64,000 nucleotides of DNA from Crateriforma spongiae. Its GTDB lineage: Bacteria > Planctomycetota > Planctomycetia > Pirellulales > Pirellulaceae. Below are positions 63,911 to 64,000 of the stretch, one piece after another; the first letter of the stretch is position 1, and every line of letters begins with the position of its first letter. The position numbers and the translations under genes were made by a program. The DNA lies in assembly GCF_012290005.1 (NCBI RefSeq), contig NZ_JAAXMS010000002.1, positions 744,001 through 808,000 of the forward strand, read 5' to 3'. A model generated the notes under the pieces. The model did no database searches, was not told where the DNA came from, and saw only the letters and a program-made list of their open reading frames with translations.

Positions 63911-64000
63911 ATGCGACTGTTGCGAGCGCTCTTGCTCAGTTTCACGGCGTGTTGCCTGATCGGGTCTCCGGTGCAAGCAGACGACACAGACACGCCGACT
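63911..64000 (+). CDS. exported protein, N-terminal 30 residues (runs off the window)
   Basis: An ATG at 63911 opens a frame that is stop-free to the right edge and encodes MRLLRALLLSFTACCLIG followed by SPVQADDTDTPT, a clear signal peptide with cleavage after VQA. No good ribosome site is visible upstream, so an earlier start is possible. Nothing can be said about the mature protein. Confidence 0.6.
   Translation, partial: MRLLRALLLSFTACCLIGSPVQADDTDTPT

Overview
The window reads as a chromosomal segment of a planctomycete, most likely a Rhodopirellula-like member of the Pirellulaceae (inference). The evidence is family content: a DUF1559 pseudopilin with the H-x9-DG tail, a DUF1573-type secreted protein, a giant DUF11 surface protein with an N-terminal LEPR-XLL-like motif, HEAT-repeat and PQQ-propeller exported proteins, and an Ysc84/SYLF protein. 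Base composition is GC-rich and genes are short transcription units on both strands. Many starts are GTG or TTG, or lie well inside the longest open frame. No tRNA, rRNA, CRISPR array, transposase, integrase or phage gene was found.

Layout. 0-4.1 kb: end of an RND adaptor and its large inner-membrane pump. 4.3-9.3 kb: a secreted clan GH-A-like hydrolase, an Uup-type ABC-F ATPase, an orphan ABC-exporter ATPase and ispF. 9.3-16.7 kb: a minus-strand cluster made of a 896-residue envelope protein, an ABC ATPase, a fused ABC-2 permease and a secreted HEAT-repeat protein. 17-23 kb: cysS, ruvC and ruvA. The ruvC-ruvA pair is split by about 3.3 kb of more A/T-rich DNA with two secreted proteins; one of them has a 14-base C tract inside its putative promoter. 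23.5-30.7 kb: PAS-LuxR regulator, thioredoxin-like protein, DapA-family aldolase, a Pro/Ala-rich secreted protein, an NhaC-type antiporter, gatC, rpmB and a lipoprotein. 31-36.6 kb: DUF1559 pseudopilin, clpX, a small membrane protein, and a TIM-barrel/UbiA pair.

36.7-43.2 kb is the most coherent accessory locus. It carries opgG, a GH144-type (endo-beta-1,2-glucanase family) enzyme, an unknown 169-residue protein and opgH. opgH overlaps the unknown gene, and the two halves diverge from a 700-base leader region. Together they suggest synthesis and turnover of a periplasmic beta-1,2-glucan. 43.3-49.4 kb is one giant gene with 13 DUF11 repeats. 49.9-64 kb: radical SAM protein, MscS channel, HtrA protease, PQQ-propeller protein, SDR, exonuclease III, a DUF900 hydrolase lipoprotein, SYLF protein, an ECF sigma/zinc-finger pair, an AhpD-like protein, a DUF2945 protein, a VQxQ tetrad-repeat secreted protein, and the first 30 codons of another exported protein at the right edge.

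All functional calls rest on reading motifs and family resemblance by eye. No database search was run, and start codons are the least certain part.
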